Below are positions 23,475-33,446 of a DNA stretch of 64,000 nt, in pieces (the first letter of the stretch is position 1; each line of letters starts with the position of its first letter). Position numbers and translations under genes: made by a program. Below the pieces are notes generated by a model. That model saw only the letters and a list, made by a program, of their open reading frames with translations, searched no databases and was not told the DNA's origin. The stretch comes from Sphingomonas sp. PR090111-T3T-6A (GTDB lineage: Bacteria > Pseudomonadota > Alphaproteobacteria > Sphingomonadales > Sphingomonadaceae): contig NZ_AORL01000021.1 in the NCBI RefSeq assembly GCF_000383095.1, forward strand, positions 434,001 to 498,000, in the 5' to 3' direction.

Positions 23475-24499
23475 CCATTACTATCAAGGACGTTGCCGCG
23501 CAGGCCGGCGTCTCTGCGAAGACCGTCTCCCGCGTCATGAACCAGGAGGCGCATGTCCGCCCCGAACTGCGCGACGCGGTGATGAAGGTGGTCGAAGCGC
23601 TCGGTTATCGGCCCAACGCCTTCGCGCGCAGCCTTTCGAGCGCGCGCTCCTATCTGCTCGGCCTGTTCCTTCACGATCCCGCCTGGTCGAGCTACGCCGT
23701 GGCGATGCAGCGCGGTGCGCTGATGCAATGTCGGAAGCGGAATTATCATCTCGTCGTCGAGCCGCTCGATATCTCGTCGGAGGGGTGGGAGCAGCAGATG
23801 ATGGCGAGCATCGACGCACTGAGGCTGGACGGTGCGATCCTGACGCCGCCGGTCTGTCGCCACGGCCCGCTGCTGGATCGGCTGGAGGCGTTGAAGCTGC
23901 CTTACGTCCGTATTTCGCCAGGCGAAGACCCCGAGCGCTCCGGCGTGGTCGATATCGACGAGGAGCGGGCGGCTTATGACATGACGCAGAGTCTGATCGA
24001 TCTTGGCCATCGGGAGATTGGGTTCATCAAGGGCATTCCCAGCCACGCGGCCACCCCGAAGCGACTGAAGGGGTATCTGGAGGCCATGCGTCAGGCCGGG
24101 CTGAGCGTGATGCCGGAGCGCGTCGCGCCGGGGGATTTCACCTTCCGTAGCGGGATCGAGGCTGGCGAGGCGATGCTCCGCAGTCCCTCCCGGCCCACCG
24201 CGATCTTCGCCAGCAATGACGACATGGCGTTGGGCGTGTCGGCGGCGGCTGCCAAGCTGGGCCTCACGGTGCCGATGGATCTTTCCATCGCGGGCTTCGA
24301 CGACACCGCGACGGCGCGGATCGCATGGCCGCCCATCACTACGGTTCGTCAGCCGATGGAGGAAATGGCCGCCGCCGCCGTCGATATCCTCATCGATCCC
24401 GGCTACCGCAGCGCACCCGATGATCCGCGTTTCCGGCGTGAGCTGGCTTATGCCATCATCACGCGCGATAGCACCGCACCGCCCGCCGCTGCCTCATGA
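23471..24499 (+). CDS. LacI family transcriptional regulator
   Basis: The 342-residue product starts at GTG 23471. The DNA-binding domain follows directly: TIKDVAAQAGVSAKTVSRVM and the hinge helix in NAFARSLSSARS, where LacI proteins contact the central CG of their operator. The periplasmic-binding-protein-like ligand domain runs to the end, with AIFASNDDMALGVSAAAAKL and IAGFDDTATARIAWPPITTV. The upstream frame has no family match. Its probable operators are the two GACA-N-CG-N-TGTC sites at 22157-22191 in front of the permease and the receptor. Ligand is probably a sugar of the locus. Confidence 0.92.
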   Translation: MTITIKDVAAQAGVSAKTVSRVMNQEAHVRPELRDAVMKVVEALGYRPNAFARSLSSARSYLLGLFLHDPAWSSYAVAMQRGALMQCRKRNYHLVVEPLDISSEGWEQQMMASIDALRLDGAILTPPVCRHGPLLDRLEALKLPYVRISPGEDPERSGVVDIDEERAAYDMTQSLIDLGHREIGFIKGIPSHAATPKRLKGYLEAMRQAGLSVMPERVAPGDFTFRSGIEAGEAMLRSPSRPTAIFASNDDMALGVSAAAAKLGLTVPMDLSIAGFDDTATARIAWPPITTVRQPMEEMAAAAVDILIDPGYRSAPDDPRFRRELAYAIITRDSTAPPAAAS

Positions 24500-25867
24500 G
24501 GCCGGACGCGGGGGCGGATCGCGGGCATCGCGCGCGAAGAAGACGATCAGCATTCCCGTCGCGATCACGTTCTGGAACAAGGCGTGCAGCCCTGCGCCGT
24601 GGAGCCCCAGCCACAGCACCAGCAACGGCAGCAGCGGATAGAGCGCAAGATTGGTCACCAGCGTCACCGCCATCGACCGCTGTGGTTTGCCGAGCGCCGT
24701 CAGTCCTGCCGCGATAGGCGAGGCGATGAGGGCTGCCAGCCGCGCGCCAGCGATCAGGGTGACGATGACGGCGCCGCCCTGGAAGGTATGGCCGCCGAGG
24801 AAGGGCAGGAGGTGATTGCCCGCCGCCCAGAACGCGACGACGATCGGCGCGGCGAGTGCGCCGGCGATGGTCGCGCTCCGCCAGACGGTGTGGCGGAGCT
24901 GGTCGAATCGGCCATGCGCGACCTGATCGGCCAGTACGGCATAACTGGCTTGGCTGAGCAGCTTGGAGGGCTGATCCAGCAGCGTCGTTGCTCTCTGAGC
25001 CAGCGACAGCAGGCCTGCGGCGACAGGCCCCAGCACCCAGCCGATCGTCAGCGGCGCGAGATTGGGCGCCAGCTCGCGCAAGGTGATATCGAGATTGGTC
25101 ACGAGGATGAAGCGACCGAAGTCGGTCGGCTCTCGAAGCAGCCCACGCCAGGGCCCGCGAAGCGGCTCGGATGCCATCAGCTTACGCCATGCGATCAGGC
25201 CGAGCACCCACATCGCAACCCCCTCAGCGACGCTGGACAGGAGCCAGACGAACAGGAAGCCGTCCAATCCGCCCCCGATCCCCCATATGAGGAGCGTGCC
25301 GATCAGTCTTACGGTCGGTGACACGGCCTGATGGATGCCGATCAGGTCGAAGCGGCCCGCGACCTGAAGCAACCCCTGAGGGGTCGCGCGGACTGTCGCG
25401 AGCACCGCGAGGCTGTAAGGTACGGCGATCCGCATCGCATCCGGCGACCAGCCGAGCCGCGGCCCGACCAGAGGCACGGCTGCGGCGGCAACGAGTACGG
25501 CCAGCAGCCCGAAGCCCAATTCCACCACCGCCATGAAGCGCACGATCCGCGCCAGCCGGGCCGGGTCGTTCTCCGCCGCTGCCAGCGACCCGTAGCGGAC
25601 CACCCCGTGGAAACCGGAAAAAGCCAGCAGGCTGCCGACGAACAAGGCATAGCTGTTGACCAGCACCAGCATCCCATAATCGCGCACGCCGAGCGTCCGC
25701 GCGACGATGATCAGATAGACCAGGCTCATCAGGCCGGCTGCCGCCTTGCCGCCAAGCAGGTGCGCCAGATTGGCGACCACCCTCTTCAGGCCCGATTCAG
25801 CTTGTCTGGTCTCTTGGACGGGCGAGGACGCAACTGGCGTTCGGCCCGGTGCAACTGGGGCGGTCAT
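24494..25867 (-). CDS. Polysaccharide flippase, Wzx-type
   Basis: Oligosaccharide flippases move undecaprenyl-linked repeat units to the periplasmic face. The 457-residue product has about fourteen hydrophobic segments after a soluble N-terminal 30 residues. It shows the family start (LAHLLGGKAAAGLMSLVYLI, ARTLGVRDYGMLVLVNSY) and the central GLLSLAQRATTLLDQPSKLL region. It overlaps the LacI stop by six bases, convergently, so it belongs to the next locus. Together with the following glycosyltransferase genes it marks a surface-polysaccharide region, although no polymerase or chain-length gene is in the window. Confidence 0.8.
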   Translation of the reverse strand: MTAPVAPGRTPVASSPVQETRQAESGLKRVVANLAHLLGGKAAAGLMSLVYLIIVARTLGVRDYGMLVLVNSYALFVGSLLAFSGFHGVVRYGSLAAAENDPARLARIVRFMAVVELGFGLLAVLVAAAAVPLVGPRLGWSPDAMRIAVPYSLAVLATVRATPQGLLQVAGRFDLIGIHQAVSPTVRLIGTLLIWGIGGGLDGFLFVWLLSSVAEGVAMWVLGLIAWRKLMASEPLRGPWRGLLREPTDFGRFILVTNLDITLRELAPNLAPLTIGWVLGPVAAGLLSLAQRATTLLDQPSKLLSQASYAVLADQVAHGRFDQLRHTVWRSATIAGALAAPIVVAFWAAGNHLLPFLGGHTFQGGAVIVTLIAGARLAALIASPIAAGLTALGKPQRSMAVTLVTNLALYPLLPLLVLWLGLHGAGLHALFQNVIATGMLIVFFARDARDPPPRPAS

Positions 25868-26015
25868 GCGGGCGCTCTACCCTTATGCCGTGCCAAATGC
25901 ACGGTGGCGGGAGTCACGAATCTTTCCATGAACGCTATTTAATAACGGGAACAGCTGCGGGAATGGCCAATCGGCTACGTCTCTTCCGATAGGCGAGCAT
26001 CGGTTTCGAGCATTT

Positions 26016-27242
26016 ATGAAAATCGGATTTTTGTTCAACCACGACCAGATCCATCAGGTCGCTCACTCGCTGCCCATCGCGATGGCGTTGGCCCGCATGG
26101 CGCCCCATGTCGATATCGTCGTGGCGACCACCAACGAGCGCCTTTCGGCCGAAGTCCGGCGGATCAGCCCGGCGCATGGGGTGGCGCTGCCATCGGTCGA
26201 GTTGACGCTGCGGCGGCCGCTCACCCGTTTTGCGCGGCGTCTGGAATCGATCCTGCCGATCACCAAGCTGGGCATCTATCGCGACAATCTCGATTTCTTC
26301 GCGTCGCTGGACATTCTGGTGGTGGCGGAGAAGACCTCGCTGCTGCTGAAGAGCCATTATCATCTCGACAACCTGCGCATCATCCACACGCGTCATGGTG
26401 CGGGCGATCGGGCGATCGGGTTCGACAAGGCGAGCGCCAAATTCGATCATGTGCTGGTGTCGGGGCCGAAGATCCGCGAACGGCTGATCGAGGAAGCGGG
26501 GCTTTCTCCGGATCGTTTGTCGACGGTCGGCTATCCGAAGTTCGATCTGTTGCCGAAGGTGCCCGTGCGCCTGCCGTTTCAGGACAATGGCAAGCCAACG
26601 GTGCTCTATAATCCGCATCCGTCGCCGCATCTGTCGTCCTGGTATCGGCACGGCCGGGCGGTGCTCGACTATTTCCTGAACGACGATCGCTACAACCTGA
26701 TCTTCGCGCCGCATGTGATGCTGTTCCACCGGCGTTTCGTGCTGACGATCGACAAGCTGCGCATCGATCGTCCCGGCCTGATCGACCGCCGGGTGAAGGA
26801 TGCGCCGAACATCCATGTCGACCTGGGCAGCCAAGCTTCGACGGACATGACCTATACCTCCGCCGCCGACATCTATCTCGGCGACGTGAGCAGCCAGGTC
26901 TACGAGTTCCTGCACCGGCCGCGCCCGTGCCTGTTCCTCAACAGCCAAAACGCCGAATGGCGGGGCAATCCGAACTACGCCCATTGGCAGACCGGCGAAG
27001 TCATCGCCGACCCGACCGATCTCGGCGCGGCGCTGGATCGCGCCGTCGCCGAACATCCGCATTACCTGCCCATGCAGCAGGAGCTGTTCCGTCGCAGCTT
27101 CGATCTGACCGAGGAGAGTTCGGCCGATCGCGCGGCGCGGGCCATCCTGGGCAGCCTCGCGCGGCCGGTGCAGCAGATTGTGCCGGCGATCAGCAGCGGC
27201 GCCAGCCGCCACACGAAGCGCCCCACCGCCGCGGCGGCCTGA
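26016..27242 (+). CDS. CDP-glycerol glycerophosphotransferase-like GT-B protein
   Basis: Members of this group transfer polyol-phosphates onto polysaccharides or teichoic-acid-like chains. The 408-residue product begins MKIGFLFNHDQIHQVAHSLP and has a GT-B-like second half: PTVLYNPHPSPHLSSWYRHG, YNLIFAPHVM and AADIYLGDVSSQVYEFLHRP, followed by CLFLN. These resemble the conserved PHP, APH and D-x-SS-x-x-xE elements of CDP-glycerol glycerophosphotransferases. The N-terminal third is not of that family. A related role on a surface polymer fits the neighbours. It stands between divergent and convergent glycosylation genes. The donor is unknown. Confidence 0.65.
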   Translation: MKIGFLFNHDQIHQVAHSLPIAMALARMAPHVDIVVATTNERLSAEVRRISPAHGVALPSVELTLRRPLTRFARRLESILPITKLGIYRDNLDFFASLDILVVAEKTSLLLKSHYHLDNLRIIHTRHGAGDRAIGFDKASAKFDHVLVSGPKIRERLIEEAGLSPDRLSTVGYPKFDLLPKVPVRLPFQDNGKPTVLYNPHPSPHLSSWYRHGRAVLDYFLNDDRYNLIFAPHVMLFHRRFVLTIDKLRIDRPGLIDRRVKDAPNIHVDLGSQASTDMTYTSAADIYLGDVSSQVYEFLHRPRPCLFLNSQNAEWRGNPNYAHWQTGEVIADPTDLGAALDRAVAEHPHYLPMQQELFRRSFDLTEESSADRAARAILGSLARPVQQIVPAISSGASRHTKRPTAAAA

Positions 27243-27246
27243 TCGG

Positions 27247-28317
27247 TCAGAAGTGCCGCATCCGATCGAGGATCGCCAAGCCAGCGGCCTCGAACCGGGC
27301 AGCGCTGAAGCGATCCAGCACGGTCGTGCGGGCGAGGACGCCCATGGATTCAAGCTGCTCAGGCCTCGCAAGCATCGTCGCAAGCGCGTCGGCGAGTGCG
27401 CCGGCGTCACCGGGGGGCACGAGCGCTCCCGTCTTGGCCGGGTCGATCGAATAGGGAAGCTGGCCCACGGCGCTTGCGATCACCGGGAGGCCGGCCTGCA
27501 TGGCCTCGTGCACCGCGACGCATAGCCCCTCGGAACGCGAGGGCTGAAGATAGAGATGCAGCCCAGCGAGATAGGCGCGGGGGTTCTCCGTATATCCCGC
27601 AAGTCGAAGCGAGGTGACGCCCAGCGCCTGCGCGCGCGCCGCCAGCGCCTCCCGCTCGGCGCCTTCTCCCGCGATCGAAACTTCGATCGGTACGCCGGTA
27701 TCCGGAAGCTGTGCGAGCGCGTCGATCAGGACGTCATATCCCTTTACAGGATGTAGCCGGCCAAGCGTCCCGATCCGCAGGGCTTCGCTTGCTTGCCACG
27801 GCTTTGCCTGAGGCGCGCTCGGGTCCGCGCGGAAGATCGACCATTGGACAAGGCGCTCCGGCGGCACCTTGAGGCGTTCGGCGGTCAGCCGCGTCACCGC
27901 GTCGGAATCACCCACCCAGAGACGCGACATTCCCTGCATGGCGCGGAGAAGCCTGCGATTGGCGGGTTTGAGATAGGCTGCGTGCTGCCAGCTCACGACA
28001 GGTATGCGCCGTCGCGCACCGGCGAGTTGCCCCAGCAATGTCGCGCGGCTCAGCGAGGTCCACAGATGCGTCGGCTGCATTGCGGCGATCTGGCGGTCGA
28101 GCCATCTCAGTGCCGCGACATGATCCTTCTCGCCGCCGTCCCTGACGAGAACTTCGAGCCCGGCCGCTTCCATCGGAGGGATCGCCCGGCCGTCGCGGCG
28201 GGTGAGGGCAAGGATGCGCACTTCCGCGCCGCCACGGCGCAGGACATCCGTGACGGCCGGCACCGGAAGCGCCGCGCCACCGCCCTCGACCGAATTGATG
28301 ACATAGGCGATGCGCAT
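27247..28317 (-). CDS. GT4 family glycosyltransferase
   Basis: The 356-residue product has the GT-B fold: an N-terminal domain starting [20 protein letters not shown] and a C-terminal domain with RIGTLGRLHPVKGYDVLIDA, SIAGEGAEREAL and the donor-binding SRSEGLCVAVHEAMQAGLPV (E-x7-E type). Retaining sugar transfer from an NDP-sugar to a lipid-linked or polysaccharide acceptor is expected. Its ATG overlaps the stop of the upstream glycosyltransferase (TGATG), so both are translated in a coupled manner. Confidence 0.87.
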   Translation of the reverse strand: MRIAYVINSVEGGGAALPVPAVTDVLRRGGAEVRILALTRRDGRAIPPMEAAGLEVLVRDGGEKDHVAALRWLDRQIAAMQPTHLWTSLSRATLLGQLAGARRRIPVVSWQHAAYLKPANRRLLRAMQGMSRLWVGDSDAVTRLTAERLKVPPERLVQWSIFRADPSAPQAKPWQASEALRIGTLGRLHPVKGYDVLIDALAQLPDTGVPIEVSIAGEGAEREALAARAQALGVTSLRLAGYTENPRAYLAGLHLYLQPSRSEGLCVAVHEAMQAGLPVIASAVGQLPYSIDPAKTGALVPPGDAGALADALATMLARPEQLESMGVLARTTVLDRFSAARFEAAGLAILDRMRHF

Positions 28318-29402
28318 CAGGATTTTGCCCGGGCAAAGAGATCGAGATAGGCCGTCGCACCCGCACCTATCCGATAGGAAGCGACGGCCTCCGCCAGCGC
28401 TGCCGGGGCCGGCGCAGGCCGGTCGAGCAGTTCGCGGAGGGCATGGGTGAGGGCCGTGACATCCTCGATCGGCACGACGAGACCGCGCGCGGGGTCGGTC
28501 AGGACGTCCTCCACAGCGGGCGTCGACGCTGTGGCGATAACGGGCCGCCCGGCGCCCAGCGCCTCGATGATGACGGCGCCATAACCTTCGAACCGCGAAG
28601 GCAGGACGAACAGCCGCGCCTGATCGAGAAGAGGACGGATGTCTGGCGTATAGCCTGCCAGCCGGACCCGATCGGCGAGGCCCGCCGCTGAAATCTGCCG
28701 GCGAAGCGCCTCTTCCTCCGGGCCGCTTCCGGCGATCACAAGGCGGGCATCGCGATCGCCGAGTTGCCGGAAGGCCTCGATCAGAAGATCAAAGCCCTTC
28801 TGGTGGATGAGGCGCCCGGCCGCGAAGATCAGGCGCCCCGACGCCGGGCCGGCCGGCGGGCGGTCGTCATCCAGGGCCGGCAGGGGAATGGTCGTGGCCA
28901 TCGGGCGCTTCATCATGGCGTCAGCGCTGCGTCGAGCGGCTTCGTCCATGGCGATGAGCCCATCCGCGCGGGCGAGCAGGCGACGCATCCGGCGGCGGAA
29001 CAGCACCTGACGCAGCCGGCGGCGCCGCGGCATCTCCAGAGGCGAGCTGATCTGGACGAGGATCGTCGGGCGCGGCCTGACACGACTGAGCGCCGGCACC
29101 ACCTCCCAATGGAAGTTTCCGGTCACGAAGAGCGCATCGACCGGATGCGCCGCGAAGTGACGCGCAGCAACCCTTCCCAGTCGCTGGCGTGACCGTGGGG
29201 CCCGCGGAACGGGAGGTTCGGCGGCGACGAGCCGGGCGCCTTCGGGCACCATGGCCCGCAGCGGTCCGCGTGCATCGCCGCAGAAGATGGTGACGGCCAC
29301 CCCGCGGCTGATCCACTCGCGCGCGAGGCGCAGCGCGATCCGCTCCGTTCCGCCGAGCGGGAAGTCGTGCATCACGATGCCGATGGACGCAGGGTGCTTC
29401 AT
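28317..29402 (-). CDS. GT4 family glycosyltransferase
   Basis: The 361-residue product from ATG 29402 begins [20 protein letters not shown], a common GT4 opening with the GGTE loop. The second half has [32 protein letters not shown] and [20 protein letters not shown] with the E-x7-E donor motif. The frame upstream of 29402 has no family content and runs into the adhC leader. It precedes and is coupled to the second GT4 gene; both probably build the same surface glycan exported by the flippase. Sugar identities are unknown. Confidence 0.87.
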   Translation of the reverse strand: MKHPASIGIVMHDFPLGGTERIALRLAREWISRGVAVTIFCGDARGPLRAMVPEGARLVAAEPPVPRAPRSRQRLGRVAARHFAAHPVDALFVTGNFHWEVVPALSRVRPRPTILVQISSPLEMPRRRRLRQVLFRRRMRRLLARADGLIAMDEAARRSADAMMKRPMATTIPLPALDDDRPPAGPASGRLIFAAGRLIHQKGFDLLIEAFRQLGDRDARLVIAGSGPEEEALRRQISAAGLADRVRLAGYTPDIRPLLDQARLFVLPSRFEGYGAVIIEALGAGRPVIATASTPAVEDVLTDPARGLVVPIEDVTALTHALRELLDRPAPAPAALAEAVASYRIGAGATAYLDLFARAKS

Positions 29403-29521
29403 CCCCGCGCGGTAGCATCCGAACAGCGCTCGGAACAGCGCATCAAAACGCTCCAGCGGAAGGATTTGCCGGACGGCCAAATCGTGTATGTCAGCCTGCC
29501 GGAACTGGAAGGATCGAGACG

Positions 29522-30631
<1,110 letters not shown>

Positions 30632-30632
30632 G

Positions 30633-31493
30633 GTGAGCCAAGGGTGGATCCTGACGCTCACCTGCGCTGACAGCGTGGGGATCGTCGCGGGGGTATCGGG
30701 TGCGCTGGCCGGGGTGGACGGGTTCATCCTCGACAGCCAGCAATATGCCGATCTGGAGACGGGGCGCTTCTTCATGCGGCTCGCCTTCATGGGCGGCGGC
30801 GAGCGTTTCCCTGCTCACGAGGAAGGCCTCCGGGAGGCACTGACGCCCGTCGCGGATCGCTTCGCGCTGGAGTGGCAGCTCCACCGGGCGGATGAGAGGC
30901 CGCGCGTGCTGATCGCCGTGTCCAAGGGCTCGCACTGCCTCGTCGATCTGCTCCATCGCTGGCGGACGGGCGTGTTGCCGATCGATATCGTGGGCGTCGT
31001 CTCCAACCATATGGATCTGGAACCGATCACCCGCTGGCATGGCGTGCCCTATCATCACCTCCCGGTGACCGGAGAGACTCGCCACCAGCAGGAACACGCC
31101 ATCGTCGACCTGTTCCGCGCCGAGCGGGCGGAACTGATGGTGCTTGCCCGCTACATGCAGGTGCTCTCACCCGCGCTGGTGGCCGAACTGAAGGGGCGTT
31201 GCGTCAACATCCACCATAGCTTCCTGCCGAGCTTCAAGGGCGCCCGACCCTATGAGCGGGCGCACGCGCGCGGTGTGAAGCTGATTGGTGCGACGGCCCA
31301 TTTCGTCACCGGCGACCTCGACGAGGGGCCGATCATCGAACAGGCCGTCGAGCGCGTCGACCACCGCTCCACCGCTGCCGACCTCGCGCGGATCGGGCGC
31401 GATATCGAGGCTCAGGTGCTAGCCCGTGCCGTCGGCTGGGTGGCGGAGCGGCGCGTTTTCCTCAACGGCCAGCGCACTGTGGTTTTCCGATAG
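30633..31493 (+). CDS. purU: Formyltetrahydrofolate deformylase
   Basis: PurU hydrolyses 10-formyltetrahydrofolate to tetrahydrofolate and formate, balancing one-carbon pools. The 286-residue product starts at GTG 30633. Its ACT domain (WILTLTCADSVGIVAGVSGA) is followed by the transformylase-like domain. That domain has the conserved VVSNHMDLEPITRWHGVPYH, NIHHSFLPSFKGARPYERAH with the catalytic HH, and ATAHFVTGDLDEGPIIEQ with the later catalytic aspartate. It lies between adhC and fghA with intergenic gaps of one and eight bases, so it is made with the formaldehyde enzymes. Confidence 0.94.
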   Translation: MSQGWILTLTCADSVGIVAGVSGALAGVDGFILDSQQYADLETGRFFMRLAFMGGGERFPAHEEGLREALTPVADRFALEWQLHRADERPRVLIAVSKGSHCLVDLLHRWRTGVLPIDIVGVVSNHMDLEPITRWHGVPYHHLPVTGETRHQQEHAIVDLFRAERAELMVLARYMQVLSPALVAELKGRCVNIHHSFLPSFKGARPYERAHARGVKLIGATAHFVTGDLDEGPIIEQAVERVDHRSTAADLARIGRDIEAQVLARAVGWVAERRVFLNGQRTVVFR

Positions 31494-31501
31494 GAGTGGG
31501 C

Positions 31502-32338
31502 ATGGAGACCGTCTCGACCAACCGGGCTCATGGCGGCGTTCAGGGCGTCTATCGCCATGCCTCGCGTGAAACGGGCACGGAGATGACCTTCTCGGTCTAT
31601 GTCCCGCCGCACGAGGAAGGCACGAAGCTGCCGGTCGTCTGGTATCTCTCGGGGCTCACCTGCACCCATGCCAATGTCACCGAGAAGGGCGAGTTCCGCG
31701 CCGCCTGCGCCGAGCTTGGCCTGATCTTCGTCGCGCCCGACACCTCGCCGCGCGGCGAGGGCGTGGCGGACGATCCGGCGAGCGCCTATGATTTCGGTCT
31801 GGGTGCGGGCTTCTATGTCGACGCGACCGAGGAGCCCTTTGCGCCGCATTACCGCATGTGGAGCTACGTCACCGAGGAACTGCCGGCGCTGATCGCGGCC
31901 CGGTTTCCGGCGGATATGGCGCGCCAGTCCATCATGGGGCACTCGATGGGCGGCCACGGCGCGCTGACCATCGGGCTGAGCTTCGCGGATCGCTTCAAGG
32001 CCGTCTCGGCGTTCGCGCCTATCGTCGCGCCCTCGCAGGTGCCTTGGGGGGAGAAGGCCCTGTCCGGCTATCTTGGCACGGATCCGGGCGCGTGGCGCCG
32101 GCATGACGCCGTATCCCTCATCGAGGACGGTGCGCGCGTGCCGGCTCTGCTGGTCGATCAGGGCGAAGCGGATGGCTTCCTGAAAGAGCAACTCCGCCCC
32201 GAGTTGCTGGAAGCGGCATGCGCTCAGGCGGGCATTCCCCTGACGCTCAGAATTCAGCCGGGCTACGATCACAGCTATTACTTCATCTCGACCTTCATGG
32301 CCGAGCATCTGCGCTGGCACGCGGCCCGGCTGGGCTAG
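31502..32338 (+). CDS. fghA: S-formylglutathione hydrolase
   Basis: This esterase hydrolyses S-formylglutathione to formate and glutathione, the second enzymatic step of formaldehyde removal. ATG 31502 is chosen because TAGGAG lies five bases upstream; a GTG two codons earlier would overlap that site. The 278-residue alpha/beta hydrolase has PVVWYLSGLTCTHANVTEKG, the nucleophile elbow GHSMGGHGAL, an aspartate in VDQGEADGFL and the terminal histidine in GYDHSYYFI, the complete catalytic triad. It overlaps the convergent LysR gene end by four bases. Confidence 0.95.
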   Translation: METVSTNRAHGGVQGVYRHASRETGTEMTFSVYVPPHEEGTKLPVVWYLSGLTCTHANVTEKGEFRAACAELGLIFVAPDTSPRGEGVADDPASAYDFGLGAGFYVDATEEPFAPHYRMWSYVTEELPALIAARFPADMARQSIMGHSMGGHGALTIGLSFADRFKAVSAFAPIVAPSQVPWGEKALSGYLGTDPGAWRRHDAVSLIEDGARVPALLVDQGEADGFLKEQLRPELLEAACAQAGIPLTLRIQPGYDHSYYFISTFMAEHLRWHAARLG

Positions 32339-33264
32339 GCCACCTCGTCGAACTTCTCCTGGCAAGGAAGGCTATCCACCCGCGGCAGCAGGACGTCGAG
32401 GAAGGCGAGGGTGGTCGGCCGTGTGCGCTCGACATTGTGGATCACCCACATGCGGCTGAGCGCCCGGTCGCCGCTGATCTCCCGATAGTGAAGATTGGCG
32501 ACGTGCAGGCGCCGCAACGACGCCGGCAGTACGGTGATGCCGAGCCCTGCCGAGACGAGCCCCAGCAGCGTGGACATCTCATGGGTCTCCTGCACCAGAC
32601 GCGGGTGAAGGCCTGCGCTGCCGAACAGGCGCCACAGATCCTCCTGGAATCCCTCACGATCATAAGGATAATGGACCATCGGTTCATCGCCGAGATCGGC
32701 GACATCGATCGGATCGGACGTGTCGGCCAGATGGTGCCCTGTCGGCATGGCGACATACATGCGATCCACGGCGATCGCCACGGCGGTGAGATCGGAGGGC
32801 AAGGTCGGTCGCCGGCCGCTGCGGATCAGGCCGATGTCGAGTGCCCCGCCGGCCACGCCCTCGCGTTGGGCGGCCAATGATTTTTCGGAAAGATCGAGAT
32901 GCACCTCGGGATGAAGGCGGCGGAAATCGGCGACCGATTCCGAAAAGATCGGCATGAACAGCGCCGACGCGGAGAGGCCGATGCTCAGCTCGCCAATCTC
33001 CCCGCTGGCCGCCCGGCGCGTGACGTTGATGGCATGTTCGGCGCGTTCGAGCGTCGCCTTGGCTTCTTCGAGGAACAATCGGCCCGCGAGCGTGAGCCTG
33101 ACCCGGCGGCTGGAGCGTTCGAAAAGCTGGACGCCCAGTTCGCCCTCCAGTTGCCGGATCTGCTGGCTGAGCGGGGGCTGGGAGATACCGAGCTGTTCGG
33201 CCGCGCGACCGAAGTGAAGCTCGCTCGCGACGCGGACGAAGTAGCGGAGATGGCGCAATTCCAT
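32335..33264 (-). CDS. LysR family transcriptional regulator
   Basis: The 309-residue product opens with the LysR winged helix-turn-helix: MELRHLRYFVRVASELHFGR, then AAEQLGISQPPLSQQIRQLE. The C-terminal half is a periplasmic-binding-like effector domain (LSIGLSASALFMPIF to GLGITVLPASLRRL). It is transcribed away from a three-gene RND efflux operon, the usual LysR regulator-target arrangement. No ribosome site precedes ATG 33264; the 25 bases upstream are an inverted repeat that probably is the operator, so translation may be leaderless or weak. Effector unknown; an RND substrate is likely. Confidence 0.92.
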   Translation of the reverse strand: MELRHLRYFVRVASELHFGRAAEQLGISQPPLSQQIRQLEGELGVQLFERSSRRVRLTLAGRLFLEEAKATLERAEHAINVTRRAASGEIGELSIGLSASALFMPIFSESVADFRRLHPEVHLDLSEKSLAAQREGVAGGALDIGLIRSGRRPTLPSDLTAVAIAVDRMYVAMPTGHHLADTSDPIDVADLGDEPMVHYPYDREGFQEDLWRLFGSAGLHPRLVQETHEMSTLLGLVSAGLGITVLPASLRRLHVANLHYREISGDRALSRMWVIHNVERTRPTTLAFLDVLLPRVDSLPCQEKFDEVA

Positions 33265-33289
33265 GATTGATATGAGTTACATATCAATC
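33265..33289. promoter_or_regulatory. LysR-type operator between regulator and RND operon
   Basis: GATTGATATG and CATATCAATC form perfect 10-bp arms around a 5-base centre. The repeat contains a T-N11-A LysR box. It begins at the base next to the lysR ATG and lies about 160 bases upstream of the RND start. Binding would block the regulator's own expression and could activate the divergent operon. Confidence 0.75.
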
Positions 33290-33446
33290 GGGGTTAAATC
33301 CATACTGGACCTCGGCTGACAGCGCGCGCACATCAGTCGCGTTCGGACCCTGCGCCCCCGTAGCTCCCCCCTCCACGGCGTGTGCGCAGGGTTCGACGCG
33401 TCCTTTGCGCCCCGTCCTGTGGGCGACTTCGAGTTGAGAGAGCGCG

